DNA of 64,000 nt from Pseudoduganella violaceinigra DSM 15887 (GCF_000425385.1 NZ_KE384359.1:268352-332351), one strand, 5' to 3'. Counted from the stretch's first letter, positions 25,611-35,374 are shown. Numbers and translations: made by a program. The notes: generated by a model from the sequence alone, not told the origin.

Positions 25611-27181
25611 TCGCCTTCACCCCTTGGCCCGATGATGCGGCGCGCCGCTACCGCGAGCAGGGCCTGTGGCGCGGGCTGCCGCTGACCGAGATCCTGGAAC
25701 GCCAGGCGCGCGAACATCCGCAGGGCATCGCCGTCATCTGCGGCGAGCGCATGCTCAGCTACCGCGAGCTGGACGAACAGGCCGAGTGCCTGGCGCAGGT
25801 GCTGGCGCTGCGCGGCCTGGGCATGGGCGATACGGCGCTGGTGCAGCTGCCCAACGTGGCGGAGTTCTATATCGCGTTCTTCGGCCTGCTGAAGGCGGGC
25901 GTGGCGCCGGTCAACGCCCTGTTCAGCCACCAGCGCCTGGAGCTGTCCGCGTATGCGCAGCAGCTGCAACCGAAGCTGCTGATCGCCTCCGCCAGCCATC
26001 CGCTGTTCGCCAACGACGCCTTTGCGCGCGAACTGGCCGTGCCGCACACCATGGTACTGGGTCCGGACGGCTTCCGCGAGCAGGCGCACGGTATCGGTCC
26101 GCGCCCGCAGCATACGCCGGCGCCGGAAGTGGCTTTCTTCCAGCTGTCCGGCGGCAGCACGGGTACGCCGAAACTGATCCCGCGCACCCACGACGATTAC
26201 TACTACAGCGTGCGCCGCAGCGCCGAAATCTGCCGCCTGGACCGTGGTACGCGCTTCCTGTGCGCGCTGCCGGCCGGGCACAACTTCCTGCTCAGCTCTC
26301 CGGGCGCGCTGGGCGTGTTCCACGCCGGCGGCACCGTGGTGCTGGCGACGGCGCCGGAGCCGCTGGCCTGCTTCGCCCTGATCGAGCGGCACGGCGTGAA
26401 TATGGCCGCCCTGGTGCCGTCCGCCGTCACGCTGTGGCTGCAAGCGGCGCAGCAGCCGGAGCGCCGCGCGCAGCTGGCGTCCCTGGGCCTGCTGCAGGTG
26501 GGCGGCGCCAGCTTCGCCGAAGCGCTGGCGCGGCGCGTGCCGCAGGAACTGGGTTGCGCCTTGCAGCAAGTGTTCGGCATGGCCGAAGGCCTGGTCAACT
26601 ACACCCGCCTGGACGACGCCGACGACGTGGTCTACACCACCCAGGGCCGTCCGATGAGCGATGCCGACGAGGTGCGCGTGCTGGACGCGGACGGCCGCCC
26701 GGTCGCCGACGGCGAAACCGGCATGCTGGCCACGCGCGGCCCCTACACCTTCCGCGGCTACTACCGCGCGCCGGAGCACAACGCGCGCGTGATCGACGCC
26801 GACGGCTTCTACCACACGGGCGACCTGGTGCAGCGCAGCGCGGACGGCAACCTGCGCGTGGTGGGCCGCGTGAAGGACCAGATCAACCGCGGCGGCGAGA
26901 AGATCGCGGCGGAGGAAGTGGAGAACCTGCTGCTGCGCCATCCCGGCGTGCTGCAGGCGGCGCTGATCTCGGTGCCGCATCCGATGCTGGGAGAAATGAG
27001 CTGCGCCTGCATCGTGCCGCGCGCCGACGGCCTGCGTTCCGTCGAACTGCGCAAATACCTGCGCGGGCTGGGCGTAGCCGATTACAAGCTGCCCGACCGC
27101 TTTGAAATGATGGACCGGCTGCCGCTGACGGCGGTCGGCAAGACCGACAAGCTGGCGCTGCGCGCCCGCATTCCCAATTGA
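25607..27181 (+). CDS. entE: 2,3-dihydroxybenzoate-AMP ligase
   Basis: A 524-aa stand-alone adenylation enzyme that activates 2,3-dihydroxybenzoate and loads it on the aryl carrier of EntB. The P-loop-like signature QLSGGSTGTPKLIPRTHDDYY, HNFLLSSPG, the GMAEGLVNYTR motif, YHTGDL and the catalytic Lys in LTAVGKTDK are all present. The coding frame is open well upstream, but the ATG at 25607 overlaps the entC stop (ATGA) and gives the standard N-terminus (FTPWPDDAARRYREQGLW). Confidence 0.95.
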   Translation: MIAFTPWPDDAARRYREQGLWRGLPLTEILERQAREHPQGIAVICGERMLSYRELDEQAECLAQVLALRGLGMGDTALVQLPNVAEFYIAFFGLLKAGVAPVNALFSHQRLELSAYAQQLQPKLLIASASHPLFANDAFARELAVPHTMVLGPDGFREQAHGIGPRPQHTPAPEVAFFQLSGGSTGTPKLIPRTHDDYYYSVRRSAEICRLDRGTRFLCALPAGHNFLLSSPGALGVFHAGGTVVLATAPEPLACFALIERHGVNMAALVPSAVTLWLQAAQQPERRAQLASLGLLQVGGASFAEALARRVPQELGCALQQVFGMAEGLVNYTRLDDADDVVYTTQGRPMSDADEVRVLDADGRPVADGETGMLATRGPYTFRGYYRAPEHNARVIDADGFYHTGDLVQRSADGNLRVVGRVKDQINRGGEKIAAEEVENLLLRHPGVLQAALISVPHPMLGEMSCACIVPRADGLRSVELRKYLRGLGVADYKLPDRFEMMDRLPLTAVGKTDKLALRARIPN

Positions 27182-27196
27182 GATGGAGCCTGGACC

Positions 27197-28057
27197 ATGA
27201 GCATTCCCGTAATTTCTTCCTACCCGATGCCGCAGCCCGACAGTCTGCCCGCCAACAAGGTCGCCTGGCAGCTGGAGGCGCGCCGCGCCGTGCTGCTGGT
27301 GCACGATATGCAGGACTACTTCCTGCGCTTTTACGGCGCAGACAGCGAGCTGCGCACCAAGCTGGTGGCCAATATCGCCGCCCTGTGCGCCTGGGCGCGC
27401 GCGGCCGGCGTGCCGGTGGTGTACACGGCGCAGCCGGTCGAGCAGAGCGCGGAAGAGCGCGCCCTGTTGAACGATATGTGGGGGCCGGGCCTGACCACGG
27501 CCGATCCGGCGCTGCAGCAGGTGACGTCCGCCGTGGCGCCGCTGCCGGGCGACACGGTGCTGGTGAAATGGCGCTACAGCGCTTTTCAGCGCTCCGACCT
27601 GCAGCAGTTGATGCGCGACTGGGGCCGCGACCAGCTGCTGATCGCCGGCGTCTACGCCCACATCGGCTGCATGACGACGGCGCTGGACGCCTTCATGCGC
27701 GACGTGCAGCCTTTCATGGTGGCCGACGCGCTGGCCGACTTCAGCGAGGAAGAACACCGCATGGCGCTGCGCTACGTGGCCGGCCGCTGCGGCATGGCAG
27801 TCCACACGGCGCAGGTGCTGGGCGCACGCCCTGAGCTGTCGATCGAATGGCTGCGCGCCTGCCTGGAGGGACGGGTGGAGGAGGGCGGTTTCGGTCCGGA
27901 CGACAATCTGCTCGACTACGGCCTCGATTCGCTGGAAGTGATGGCGCTGGTGGCCGAATGGGAGAAGCTGGGCCTGCGCGTCCGCTTCGAAGAACTGGCC
28001 GGCACGCCGACGCTCAACGCGTGGTGGGACGTCCTGCAGCGCAAGATCGCCGCCTGA
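27197..28057 (+). CDS. entB: Isochorismatase with aryl carrier domain
   Basis: A 286-aa bifunctional protein. Residues 1-210 are isochorismatase (VHDMQDYFLRFYG with catalytic Asp, KWRYSAFQRSDL, GVYAHIGCMTTALDAF), releasing 2,3-dihydro-2,3-dihydroxybenzoate and pyruvate. Residues 215-286 are an aryl carrier protein with the phosphopantetheine site YGLDSLEVM. The PPTase at the cluster's end would prime that Ser. GGAG precedes the ATG, 15 bases after entE. Confidence 0.95.
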   Translation: MSIPVISSYPMPQPDSLPANKVAWQLEARRAVLLVHDMQDYFLRFYGADSELRTKLVANIAALCAWARAAGVPVVYTAQPVEQSAEERALLNDMWGPGLTTADPALQQVTSAVAPLPGDTVLVKWRYSAFQRSDLQQLMRDWGRDQLLIAGVYAHIGCMTTALDAFMRDVQPFMVADALADFSEEEHRMALRYVAGRCGMAVHTAQVLGARPELSIEWLRACLEGRVEEGGFGPDDNLLDYGLDSLEVMALVAEWEKLGLRVRFEELAGTPTLNAWWDVLQRKIAA

Positions 28058-28065
28058 GGTGAACC

Positions 28066-28899
28066 ATGTTCCTGGCTGAACAGAACAACCTGACCGCGGC
28101 CCGCCCGCAGGCGCCGCCGCGCCCGCCCGGCCTGGATTTCGAAGGGCGCCAGGTGTGGGTGACCGGCGCCGGGCGCGGCATCGGCTACCAGGCGGCGATG
28201 GCTTTCCGCCAGCTGGGAGCGCGCGTGGTCGGCATCGACCGCCATTTCGATTCGGAGCTGGGAACGGTGCACGGCAAGAAGTATCCCTTCAAAACCGTGC
28301 AGCTCGATATTACGGACCAGGCGGCGGTGGCGGCAGCCTGCGGCGAGCTGCTGCTGGAAACTCCGCGCGTGGACGTCCTGGTCAACGCGGCGGGCGTGCT
28401 GCGCCTGGGGCGGCTGGAAAACACCAGTGTCGAAGACTGGCAGGCCTGTTTCGACATCAACGTCAGCGGCGTGTTCTACATCCTGAACCGTCTGCTGCCG
28501 CAATTCAAGGCGCAGCGTTTCGGCAGCATCGTCAACGTGGCGTCGAATGCGGCGCATGTGCCGCGCATGAATATGGTGGCGTATTGCGCCTCCAAGTCGG
28601 CGCTGGTGAGCCTGAGCCACTGCGCGGCGCTGGAGCTGGCGCAGTACGGGGTGCGCTGCAACCTGGTGTCGCCCGGCTCGACCGATACGCCGATGCTGCG
28701 CTCCATGCTGCCGGACGAGGAGGGCATGCAGCGCACCATCGCCGGCTTGCCGGAGCAGTACAAGCTGGGTATCCCGCTGCGCAAGATCGCCACCGCGCGC
28801 GAGATCGCCAACACCATCGTCTTCCTGGCCTCGGACCTGGCCAGCCATATCACCATGCAGGACCTGGTCGTCGACGGCGGCGCCACGCTGGCCGCATGA
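28066..28899 (+). CDS. entA: 2,3-dihydro-2,3-dihydroxybenzoate dehydrogenase
   Basis: A 277-aa NAD-dependent short-chain dehydrogenase that aromatises the dihydrodiol to 2,3-dihydroxybenzoate. Rossmann glycine motif VTGAGRGIGY near residue 30, NAAG near 106 and the catalytic YCASK near 179 are visible. A 20-residue Pro/Ala-rich N-terminal extension precedes the fold, and is absent in E. coli EntA. AGGTGA lies before the ATG. Confidence 0.93.
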   Translation: MFLAEQNNLTAARPQAPPRPPGLDFEGRQVWVTGAGRGIGYQAAMAFRQLGARVVGIDRHFDSELGTVHGKKYPFKTVQLDITDQAAVAAACGELLLETPRVDVLVNAAGVLRLGRLENTSVEDWQACFDINVSGVFYILNRLLPQFKAQRFGSIVNVASNAAHVPRMNMVAYCASKSALVSLSHCAALELAQYGVRCNLVSPGSTDTPMLRSMLPDEEGMQRTIAGLPEQYKLGIPLRKIATAREIANTIVFLASDLASHITMQDLVVDGGATLAA

Positions 28900-28915
28900 G
28901 CATTCTGGAGCGAAC

Positions 28916-30085
28916 ATGCACTACCTGAAGTACCTGCCGGCCGTCGTGCTGCTGGCGGCATGCGGCGCCAGGCAGGAAGCGCCGCCCGCCCCGGCGGTGC
29001 CGGAAGTGGCGGTGACCACCTTGGCGCTGGAAAAGCTGCCGCTCAATAGCGACCTGGCCGGGCGCGTTGCCGCCGTGCGCGTTTCGGAAGTGCGCCCGCA
29101 GGTCGACGGCGTGATTGTGCAGCGCTACTTCGACGAGGGCGCCGACGTGCGCGCCGGGCAGCTGCTGTACCGGATCGACAGCGCCAGCTATGCGGCGCGC
29201 CAGGCGCAGGCCAGCGCCGAGCTGGCGCTGGAGAAGGCCAGCCTGGTCAACCTGCGCGTCATCGCCGAGCGCTACGCGCGCCTGCTCGATTCGCGCACGG
29301 TGACGCAGCAGGACCACGATCTGGCCCAGGCCAACTTCAAGCAGGGCCAGGCCCGCGTCCAAGCGCGCGAAGCGGCGCTGCGCGCTGCGCAGATCGATTT
29401 GCAGCGCACCGAGGTGCGGGCCGCCATCGCCGGGCGCATTGGGCGGGCGGAAGCGACCGAGGGCGCCCTGGTGTCGCGCGCCCAGGCGGAACCGCTGGCG
29501 CGCGTGCAGCAGCTCGATCCCGTCTACGTGGATGTGGTGCAGTCCAGCCAGCAGATGGTGGCCTTGCGCCGCGCCTTGGACAAGGGCAGCGTCAAACCCG
29601 GCGCGCGCGGCGTGACGCTGACGCTGGAGGACGGCAGCGCCTATCCGCACGCGGGCGAGCTGCAGTTCGCCGATATGCAGGTGGACCCGCAGACCGGCAT
29701 GGTCATGCTGCGCGCGCGCTTCCCCAATCCGCAGCGCTTGCTGATGCCGGGCATGTATGTACGGGCCCGCGTCGAACACGGCGTGCAGCCCGATGTCGTC
29801 ATGCTGCCGCAGCAGGCGGTGCGCCTGGGCGAGGGCGACAAGGCGACCGCGCTGCTGGTCAACGCCAAGGGCGAGGTGGAGCCGCGCGCGCTGGTGCTGG
29901 CCGGCAGCCACCAGGGCCGCTGGGCCGTGCTGTCCGGCGTGCGCGCCGGCGAACGCGTCATCGTCGAGGGCGGCATGAAAGCCGCCCCGGGCGCCCGCGT
30001 CAATGCGGTCGAATGGCGCGATCCGGCGCGCGTTGGCGCCGCCCCGGCGGCATCGTCCGCCGCGCGCGTCGATCGGGGGGGCTGA
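28916..30085 (+). CDS. RND efflux periplasmic adaptor lipoprotein
   Basis: A 389-aa membrane-fusion protein. Its lipobox LLAAC places Cys17 at the membrane; then come the barrel-sandwich halves (EVRPQVDGVIVQRYFDEGADVRAGQLLYRID and the returning AAIAGRIGRAEATEGALV), an alpha-hairpin between them, a beta-barrel and a membrane-proximal domain. It pairs with the RND pump 3 bases downstream. Its presence inside the DHB operon suggests periplasm-to-outside export of the siderophore. No outer-membrane factor is encoded in the operon. Confidence 0.92.
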   Translation: MHYLKYLPAVVLLAACGARQEAPPAPAVPEVAVTTLALEKLPLNSDLAGRVAAVRVSEVRPQVDGVIVQRYFDEGADVRAGQLLYRIDSASYAARQAQASAELALEKASLVNLRVIAERYARLLDSRTVTQQDHDLAQANFKQGQARVQAREAALRAAQIDLQRTEVRAAIAGRIGRAEATEGALVSRAQAEPLARVQQLDPVYVDVVQSSQQMVALRRALDKGSVKPGARGVTLTLEDGSAYPHAGELQFADMQVDPQTGMVMLRARFPNPQRLLMPGMYVRARVEHGVQPDVVMLPQQAVRLGEGDKATALLVNAKGEVEPRALVLAGSHQGRWAVLSGVRAGERVIVEGGMKAAPGARVNAVEWRDPARVGAAPAASSAARVDRGG

Positions 30086-30088
30086 GCG

Positions 30089-33000
30089 ATGGTGGCGCGT
30101 TTCTTCATTGCGCGGCCGGTGCTGGCCTGGGTGCTGGCGGCGCTCGTCATGCTGGGCGGGATGCTGGCGCTGGCCAAGCTGCCCGTGGCGCAGTACCCGG
30201 ACATCGCGCCGCCGACCGTGCGCGTGGCGGCCAGCTACCCTGGCGCTTCGGCCCAGGTGGTCGAGCACAGCGTGGTGCAGGTGCTGGAGCAGGAGCTCAA
30301 GAACCTGAAGCACCTGACGTATTTCGATGCCAGCAGCACCTCGTCCGGCGAAGCGGAGATCATGCTGACCTTCGAGCAGGGCGCCGACCCGGTCCTGGCC
30401 CAGCTGGAGGTGCAGAACAAGGTCAACCAGCTGGCCTACCGTCTGCCGCGCGCGGTGCAGCAGAACGGCCTGAACGTGCGCGCCCTGCAGAACAGTTTCC
30501 TGATGGTGGTGGTGTTCAGCGACAGCCGCGGCGCGCTCGGCGAGGCGGCGCTGGCCGACTGGATGAATAGCCAGGTGATCGACGCCGTCAGCCGCGTGCA
30601 CGGCGTGGGCGAGGTGCGCAGCTTCGGTGCGCCGTACGCGATGCGCGTCTGGCTGCAGCCGCACCAGCTGCAAAGCTTCGGCCTGATGCCGGCGGACGTG
30701 GTGCGCGCCATCGAAAGCCAGAATACCGAAGTGCCGGTGGGCGAATTGGGCGCGCTGCCGGCGCCGGCCGGACAGGCGTTGAACGTGAGCGTGACGGCCT
30801 TGTCGCGCCTGAAAACCCCGCAGCAATTCCGCGACCTGGTGCTGAAGACCCGCCCGGACGGCGCCGTGGTGCGTTTGTCCGACGTGGCGCGGGTGGAGGT
30901 GGGCAGCGAATCCTACGGCGCCGCTTCGCGCGTGGACGGCCAGCCTGCCACCGGTTTCGCGGTCATGCTGGCGCCGGGCGCCAACGGCCTGGCGACGGCG
31001 GCGGGCGTGCGCGAGCGCATCGCGGCGCTGCAGCCGGCGTTCCCGCCGGGCGTGCAGGTCGGCTATCCGGAAGACGCCACCCGTTTCGTCAAGCTGTCGA
31101 TCCGCCAGGTGGCGGCGACCCTGGCCGAAGCGGTGCTGCTGGTGGTGCTGGTGATGTTCGTCTTCCTGCAGGGCTGGCGCGCGACGCTGGTGCCCGTGAT
31201 TACCGTGCCGGTGGTGCTGCTGGGCACCTGCGGCGTCCTGGCCCTGACCGGCTTTTCCATCAACACCCTGACCCTGTTCGCCATGGTGCTGGCGATCGGG
31301 CTGCTGGTGGACGACTCCATCGTGGTGGTGGAGAACGTGGAGCGCATCATGGCCGAGCAGGGCTGCGACGCCCGCAGCGCCACCCTGCAATCGATGCGCG
31401 GCATCACGGGCGCCCTGGCCGGCATCGCCATCGTGCTGGGCGCGGTGTTCCTGCCGATGGCCTTCTTCCCTGGGTCGGTGGGCGTGATCTACCGCCAGTT
31501 CTCGGTGACGCTGGTGACCGCCATGGCGCTGTCGGTGCTGGTGGCCATCAGCCTGACGCCGGTGCTGTGCGCGGCGCTGCTGCGTCCCGCCGCGGCGCAT
31601 GCCGCCGGCGGCCGCTTCGCACGCGCCATGGCCGCCGTGCAGCGCCGCTACGACAGCCTGCTGCAAACATTGCCGGGCCGGCCATGGCGCCTGGCCCTGG
31701 TCTACGCCGTGCTGCTGGGCGGCGCGGCCTGGGGCTACCAGCGCCTGCCCGCATCCTTCATCCCGGTCGACGACCAGGGCACGGTCATGGTGCGCTTTGC
31801 GCTGCCGGCCGGCGCCACCTACCCGCGCACCGCCGAACTGGCGCGCGAGGTGGAGCGGTATTTCCGCGAGACCGAGAAAGCCAATGTCGCCATGGTCTAC
31901 ACCGTGGCCGGGATGGGCCTGGGTGGCGCCGGCCAGAACGCCGGCATGGCTTTTGTCAATCTGAAGGACTGGTCGCAGCGCAAGGGGGCGGAAAACTCGG
32001 CGCAGGCGATCGCCGCGCGCGCCACCGAGGCGCTGGGCAAGCTGCGCGACGCGCGCGTGTTCGCCATGGTGCCGCCGCCGATCGACGGGCTGGGCGAAGC
32101 GAGCGGCTTCGAATTCTGGCTGCAGGATACCTCCGGCGCGACGCCCGAAGCGCTGGCCGAGCGCGCGTCCGCGCTGGCGGCCAAGGCGAACGAACTGCCC
32201 GGCGTGATCTACGCCGAAGCCGACGGCAGCGACAGCAAGGCCCAGCTGCGCATCGATATCGACCAGACCAAGGCGCTGACGCTGGGCCTGAACCTGGACG
32301 ATGTGAACAGCACGCTCAGCGCGGCCTGGGGCGGCGTCTACGTCAACGACTACCTGCATGAAGGCCGCGTGCGCAAGGTGCTGGTGCAGGCGGACGCGCC
32401 GTGGCGCGCCGCGCCGGACGACCTGCAGCACTGGTCGGTGCGCGGCAGCGGCAACGCGATGACGCCGCTGTCCTCCTTCTCCAGCACGCGCTGGGACAGC
32501 GGGCCGACGCAGCTGCGCCGCTTCAACGGCCTGCCGGCCGTGCACTTCAGCGGCGCCGGCGCGCCGGGCGCCAGCTCGGGCGAACTGATGGCGCGCCTGG
32601 AAGCGCTGGTGGCGGAGCGGCCCTCCAGCCGCCTGGCCTGGAGCGGCCTGTCCTACCAGGACCAGCTCGCGCGCGGCCAGGCGCCGCTGCTGTACGCGGC
32701 ATCCGTGCTGTTTGTCTTCCTCTGTCTGGCAGCCCTGTACGGCAGCTGGTCGATCCCCTTCTGCGTGCTGCTGGCGATCCCGCCCGGCGTGCTGGGGGCG
32801 GTGCTGGGCGCCGGCTTGCTGGGCCTTGAGCGCGACATCTTCTTCCAGGTCGGCGTGCTCGCCACGGTCGGCCTGTCCGCCAAGAACGCGATCCTGATCG
32901 TGGAGTTCGCCGAGGCGGCGGTGCGCGCCGGCCAGGCGCCGTGGGCGGCCGTCACGGCGGCCGCCAGCCAGCGCCTGCGCCCCATTCTCATGACTTCGCT

Positions 33001-33202
33001 CGCCTTCGGCGCCGGCATCGTGCCGCTGGTCGTGGCCAGCGGTCCCGGCGCGGCGGCGCAGCAGGCGATCGGCGCCAGCGTGCTCGGTGGCGTCCTGCTG
33101 TCGACGGCGCTGGGCGTGTTCCTGGTGCCGCTGTTCTACCTGTCCATCCTGAAAGCCGGCCAAGGCCGGGTCTTACAACATGATCCTGTTCCTCATACTT
33201 AA
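30089..33202 (+). CDS. RND multidrug-type efflux pump (HAE1 family)
   Basis: A 1037-aa inner-membrane proton antiporter like AcrB. Landmarks: FIARPVLAWVLAALVMLGGMLAL (TM1), the proton relay Asp pair in LLVDDSIVVVENVER near residue 407, large periplasmic loops after TM1 and TM7, and LSAKNAILIVEFAE in the second half. Full length and undamaged. The gene sits inside the siderophore operon, which argues for siderophore or precursor efflux rather than general drug resistance. The last 23 bases overlap the next gene. Confidence 0.95.
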   Translation: MVARFFIARPVLAWVLAALVMLGGMLALAKLPVAQYPDIAPPTVRVAASYPGASAQVVEHSVVQVLEQELKNLKHLTYFDASSTSSGEAEIMLTFEQGADPVLAQLEVQNKVNQLAYRLPRAVQQNGLNVRALQNSFLMVVVFSDSRGALGEAALADWMNSQVIDAVSRVHGVGEVRSFGAPYAMRVWLQPHQLQSFGLMPADVVRAIESQNTEVPVGELGALPAPAGQALNVSVTALSRLKTPQQFRDLVLKTRPDGAVVRLSDVARVEVGSESYGAASRVDGQPATGFAVMLAPGANGLATAAGVRERIAALQPAFPPGVQVGYPEDATRFVKLSIRQVAATLAEAVLLVVLVMFVFLQGWRATLVPVITVPVVLLGTCGVLALTGFSINTLTLFAMVLAIGLLVDDSIVVVENVERIMAEQGCDARSATLQSMRGITGALAGIAIVLGAVFLPMAFFPGSVGVIYRQFSVTLVTAMALSVLVAISLTPVLCAALLRPAAAHAAGGRFARAMAAVQRRYDSLLQTLPGRPWRLALVYAVLLGGAAWGYQRLPASFIPVDDQGTVMVRFALPAGATYPRTAELAREVERYFRETEKANVAMVYTVAGMGLGGAGQNAGMAFVNLKDWSQRKGAENSAQAIAARATEALGKLRDARVFAMVPPPIDGLGEASGFEFWLQDTSGATPEALAERASALAAKANELPGVIYAEADGSDSKAQLRIDIDQTKALTLGLNLDDVNSTLSAAWGGVYVNDYLHEGRVRKVLVQADAPWRAAPDDLQHWSVRGSGNAMTPLSSFSSTRWDSGPTQLRRFNGLPAVHFSGAGAPGASSGELMARLEALVAERPSSRLAWSGLSYQDQLARGQAPLLYAASVLFVFLCLAALYGSWSIPFCVLLAIPPGVLGAVLGAGLLGLERDIFFQVGVLATVGLSAKNAILIVEFAEAAVRAGQAPWAAVTAAASQRLRPILMTSLAFGAGIVPLVVASGPGAAAQQAIGASVLGGVLLSTALGVFLVPLFYLSILKAGQGRVLQHDPVPHT

Positions 33203-33428
33203 TATCGCGGGCTGCTGCCTGCTGTACCTGAGCCACCGCCACCAGGGCTGGCTGGCGCAACCGATCGGCCCACTGGGCGCCGCGGGCGGCGCCGCCGCGC
33301 TGCTGCTGGCATTGGCCGCCGCCTGCTTCGCGCTGTCGCCGCTGGCGGCGGTGTTCGCCTGGCTCGCCGTCAGCATGCTGGCATTCAGCCTGCTGCCGTT
33401 CGCCTCACTGCTGAAAGGAAAACCATGA
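33180..33428 (+). CDS. DUF3325-like small membrane protein
   Basis: An 82-aa protein with three hydrophobic helices and an early basic loop (YLSHRHQGWL). The size and position, directly before a DUF3649-like and a PepSY-TM gene, match the small DUF3325 proteins that accompany siderophore-associated PepSY proteins. It begins inside the RND gene and overlaps the next start by ATGA. Probable accessory of the PepSY protein. Confidence 0.7.
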   Translation: MILFLILNIAGCCLLYLSHRHQGWLAQPIGPLGAAGGAAALLLALAAACFALSPLAAVFAWLAVSMLAFSLLPFASLLKGKP

Positions 33429-33721
33429 GCAGCAAGCCCGCAGCCATCCGTCCCGACTGGTGGAGCAAGACTTTTGCCGGCGCGGTGCTGGGCGCCGCCC
33501 TGGCGCTGGCGCTGGCCGGCCTGTTCGCCTGGGTGGGCCCCGGCGGCATCGGCGCGCGCGAAAAGGCGCAGGTCGTCATGTGGATCATGGCGCCGATCTG
33601 GATGATCGTGTTTTCCACCGTCTACCTGTTCCGCAGCGGCCTGCAAGCCGTCCTGTGGCTGGGCGGCGCCAATGCGGCGGCGTACGGCCTGCTGTTCTAT
33701 ATTCGTTCCACCCTGGGGTAA
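33425..33721 (+). CDS. DUF3649-like small membrane protein
   Basis: A 98-aa protein with three transmembrane helices; the second part contains KAQVVMWIMAPIWMIVFSTVYLFRSG, typical of DUF3649 proteins found next to TonB receptors and PepSY-TM reductase candidates. It overlaps the DUF3325-like gene and ends 2 bases before the PepSY gene. Likely a subunit of the same inner-membrane complex. Confidence 0.75.
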   Translation: MSSKPAAIRPDWWSKTFAGAVLGAALALALAGLFAWVGPGGIGAREKAQVVMWIMAPIWMIVFSTVYLFRSGLQAVLWLGGANAAAYGLLFYIRSTLG

Positions 33722-33724
33722 GCC

Positions 33725-35374
33725 ATGAAAGTCCGCAGCGATATCCTTCGCATCTACCAATCGCTTCACACCTGGGCCGGCATCTGCGCCGGCATCCTGC
33801 TGTTCATCGGCTTCTTCGGTGGCGCGCTGACCATGTTCAAGCAGCCGCTGGAACGTTGGGTGAGCGCGCCCTCGGCGCCGCTGGCAGCGCTGGCGCCGCA
33901 GCAGGTCGATACCGTCGTGCGCGAAGTGCTGGCCGCGCATCCCGCCGCGCGCAATGAATTCACCCTTCATGTCGAGCGCCACGAGGATCACCCGGCGCCC
34001 GTGACCTGGAGCGCCGGCCACGCGGGGCGCGAGATCGACCTGAATGCCATGCGCTGGCAGGGCACGCTGGACGCCAATGGCAAGCTGCTGGCGCAGGAAG
34101 TGCGTCCCTCCCTGTTCGGCGAGATGGTGGACATGCTGCACCGTACCGGCGGCATCCCCGGCACGCTGGGCGACGAATACCTGGGCGTCTACGTGATGGG
34201 CGTGGCCGGCGTACTGTACTTCCTGGCGCTGGTGTCGGGCGTGATCCTGCTGCTGCCGACGCTGGTGAAGGATTTCTTCGCCCTGCGCCAGGGCAAAAAC
34301 CGCAAGCGCTTCTGGCTCGATGCGCACAATGTGATCGGCATCGCGAGCCTGCCTTTCCATATCGTGATCAGCCTGACCGTGATCGTGTTTGCCTTCCACG
34401 ACCAGTTCTACGGCAGCCTGCAGCAGGTGGTGTACGGCGAGCACAAAATGTGGACGCGGCCGTCCGGCACGCCGGGACCGGGCGACATCACCCAACTGGC
34501 GCCGGCCAGCGCGCTGGTAAGGCGCGCGCAGCAGGAAGCCCCCGGCTTCACCGTCACCGACATGCTGTTCATGGACCTGGAAGGCCCGCGCCCTCTGGTG
34601 CGCGTGGGCGTGGCCAACAGCGACTATGTGGTGCGCGGCGCCGAAACAGGCTACCTGCTGATGGATCCATACAGCGCGCAGGTGCTGAATACCAGTATGC
34701 TGCCGACCAAAAGCGATACCTGGAGCAGCATGGCGGCGGCCTTCTTCTCGCTGCACTTCGGCAGCTACGGCGGCAACTGGATGCGCTGGGCCTACTTCGC
34801 GTTCGGCCTGTCCGGCGCCTTCCTGTTCTACAGCGGCAACCTGCTGTGGGTGGAGAAACGCCGCAAGAACCAGCTGCGCGACCAGGCGCCGCCCGAGCAG
34901 CCGCGCCGCACCGCCTTGCTGGCGGCGGCCACCGTCGGCGTCTGCCTGGGCAGCGTGGCCGGCGTGGCGGGCGCCCTCCTGGCCGCCAAATGGCTGCATG
35001 CCTCGGCGGGCAACCTGAACGCCGCGCTGATGGGCTCCTACTATGCGGTCTTCCTGGCCTGTGTGGCCTGGGCGTTCTGGCGCGGCGCGGCGCGCGCCGC
35101 CCCCGAGCTGCTTGGCCTGTGCGCGCTGGCCGGATTCGCGATCCCGCTCACGTCCTTGCTGGCGCGCCTGTTCCCGGCGCTGGGCATGTGGGCGCACGGC
35201 AGCCTGGGGGCAATGGCGGTCGACCTGGCGGCATTCGCCCTGGCGACGATGCTGGCCTGGGCGGCCCGCCTGTCGGCGCGCCGCGCCCGTAGCGGTCCGC
35301 TGGACAGCGTCTGGGCCGCACCCGCAGGCGCGGAAGCGGCACCCCAGCCGGCGCCGCAGGAGCGTCGCGCATGA
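33725..35374 (+). CDS. PepSY-associated TM protein, probable siderophore-iron reductase
   Basis: A 549-aa inner-membrane protein of the PepSY_TM family. TM1 follows YQSLHTWAGICAGILLFIG with a conserved His in the helix. PepSY-like periplasmic regions lie at about residues 60-130 and 240-330; further helices contain HNVIGIASLPFHIVISLTV and SLHFGSYGG. The intramembrane His residues are compatible with haem ligation, as proposed for PepSY proteins involved in ferri-pyoverdine reduction in Pseudomonas (FpvG group). The last 150 residues add four more helices. It lies between DUF3649 and fes; its stop overlaps fes. Confidence 0.82.
   Translation: MKVRSDILRIYQSLHTWAGICAGILLFIGFFGGALTMFKQPLERWVSAPSAPLAALAPQQVDTVVREVLAAHPAARNEFTLHVERHEDHPAPVTWSAGHAGREIDLNAMRWQGTLDANGKLLAQEVRPSLFGEMVDMLHRTGGIPGTLGDEYLGVYVMGVAGVLYFLALVSGVILLLPTLVKDFFALRQGKNRKRFWLDAHNVIGIASLPFHIVISLTVIVFAFHDQFYGSLQQVVYGEHKMWTRPSGTPGPGDITQLAPASALVRRAQQEAPGFTVTDMLFMDLEGPRPLVRVGVANSDYVVRGAETGYLLMDPYSAQVLNTSMLPTKSDTWSSMAAAFFSLHFGSYGGNWMRWAYFAFGLSGAFLFYSGNLLWVEKRRKNQLRDQAPPEQPRRTALLAAATVGVCLGSVAGVAGALLAAKWLHASAGNLNAALMGSYYAVFLACVAWAFWRGAARAAPELLGLCALAGFAIPLTSLLARLFPALGMWAHGSLGAMAVDLAAFALATMLAWAARLSARRARSGPLDSVWAAPAGAEAAPQPAPQERRA

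Noticed and set aside
28850..33163. Very long open frame on the minus strand opposite the RND pump genes, and similar long antisense frames opposite phoD, pepN and the NRPS gene
   Set aside because: They lie exactly opposite well-identified genes, are His/Gln/Arg/Gly-rich in a way produced by high-GC third positions, and show no family motifs.
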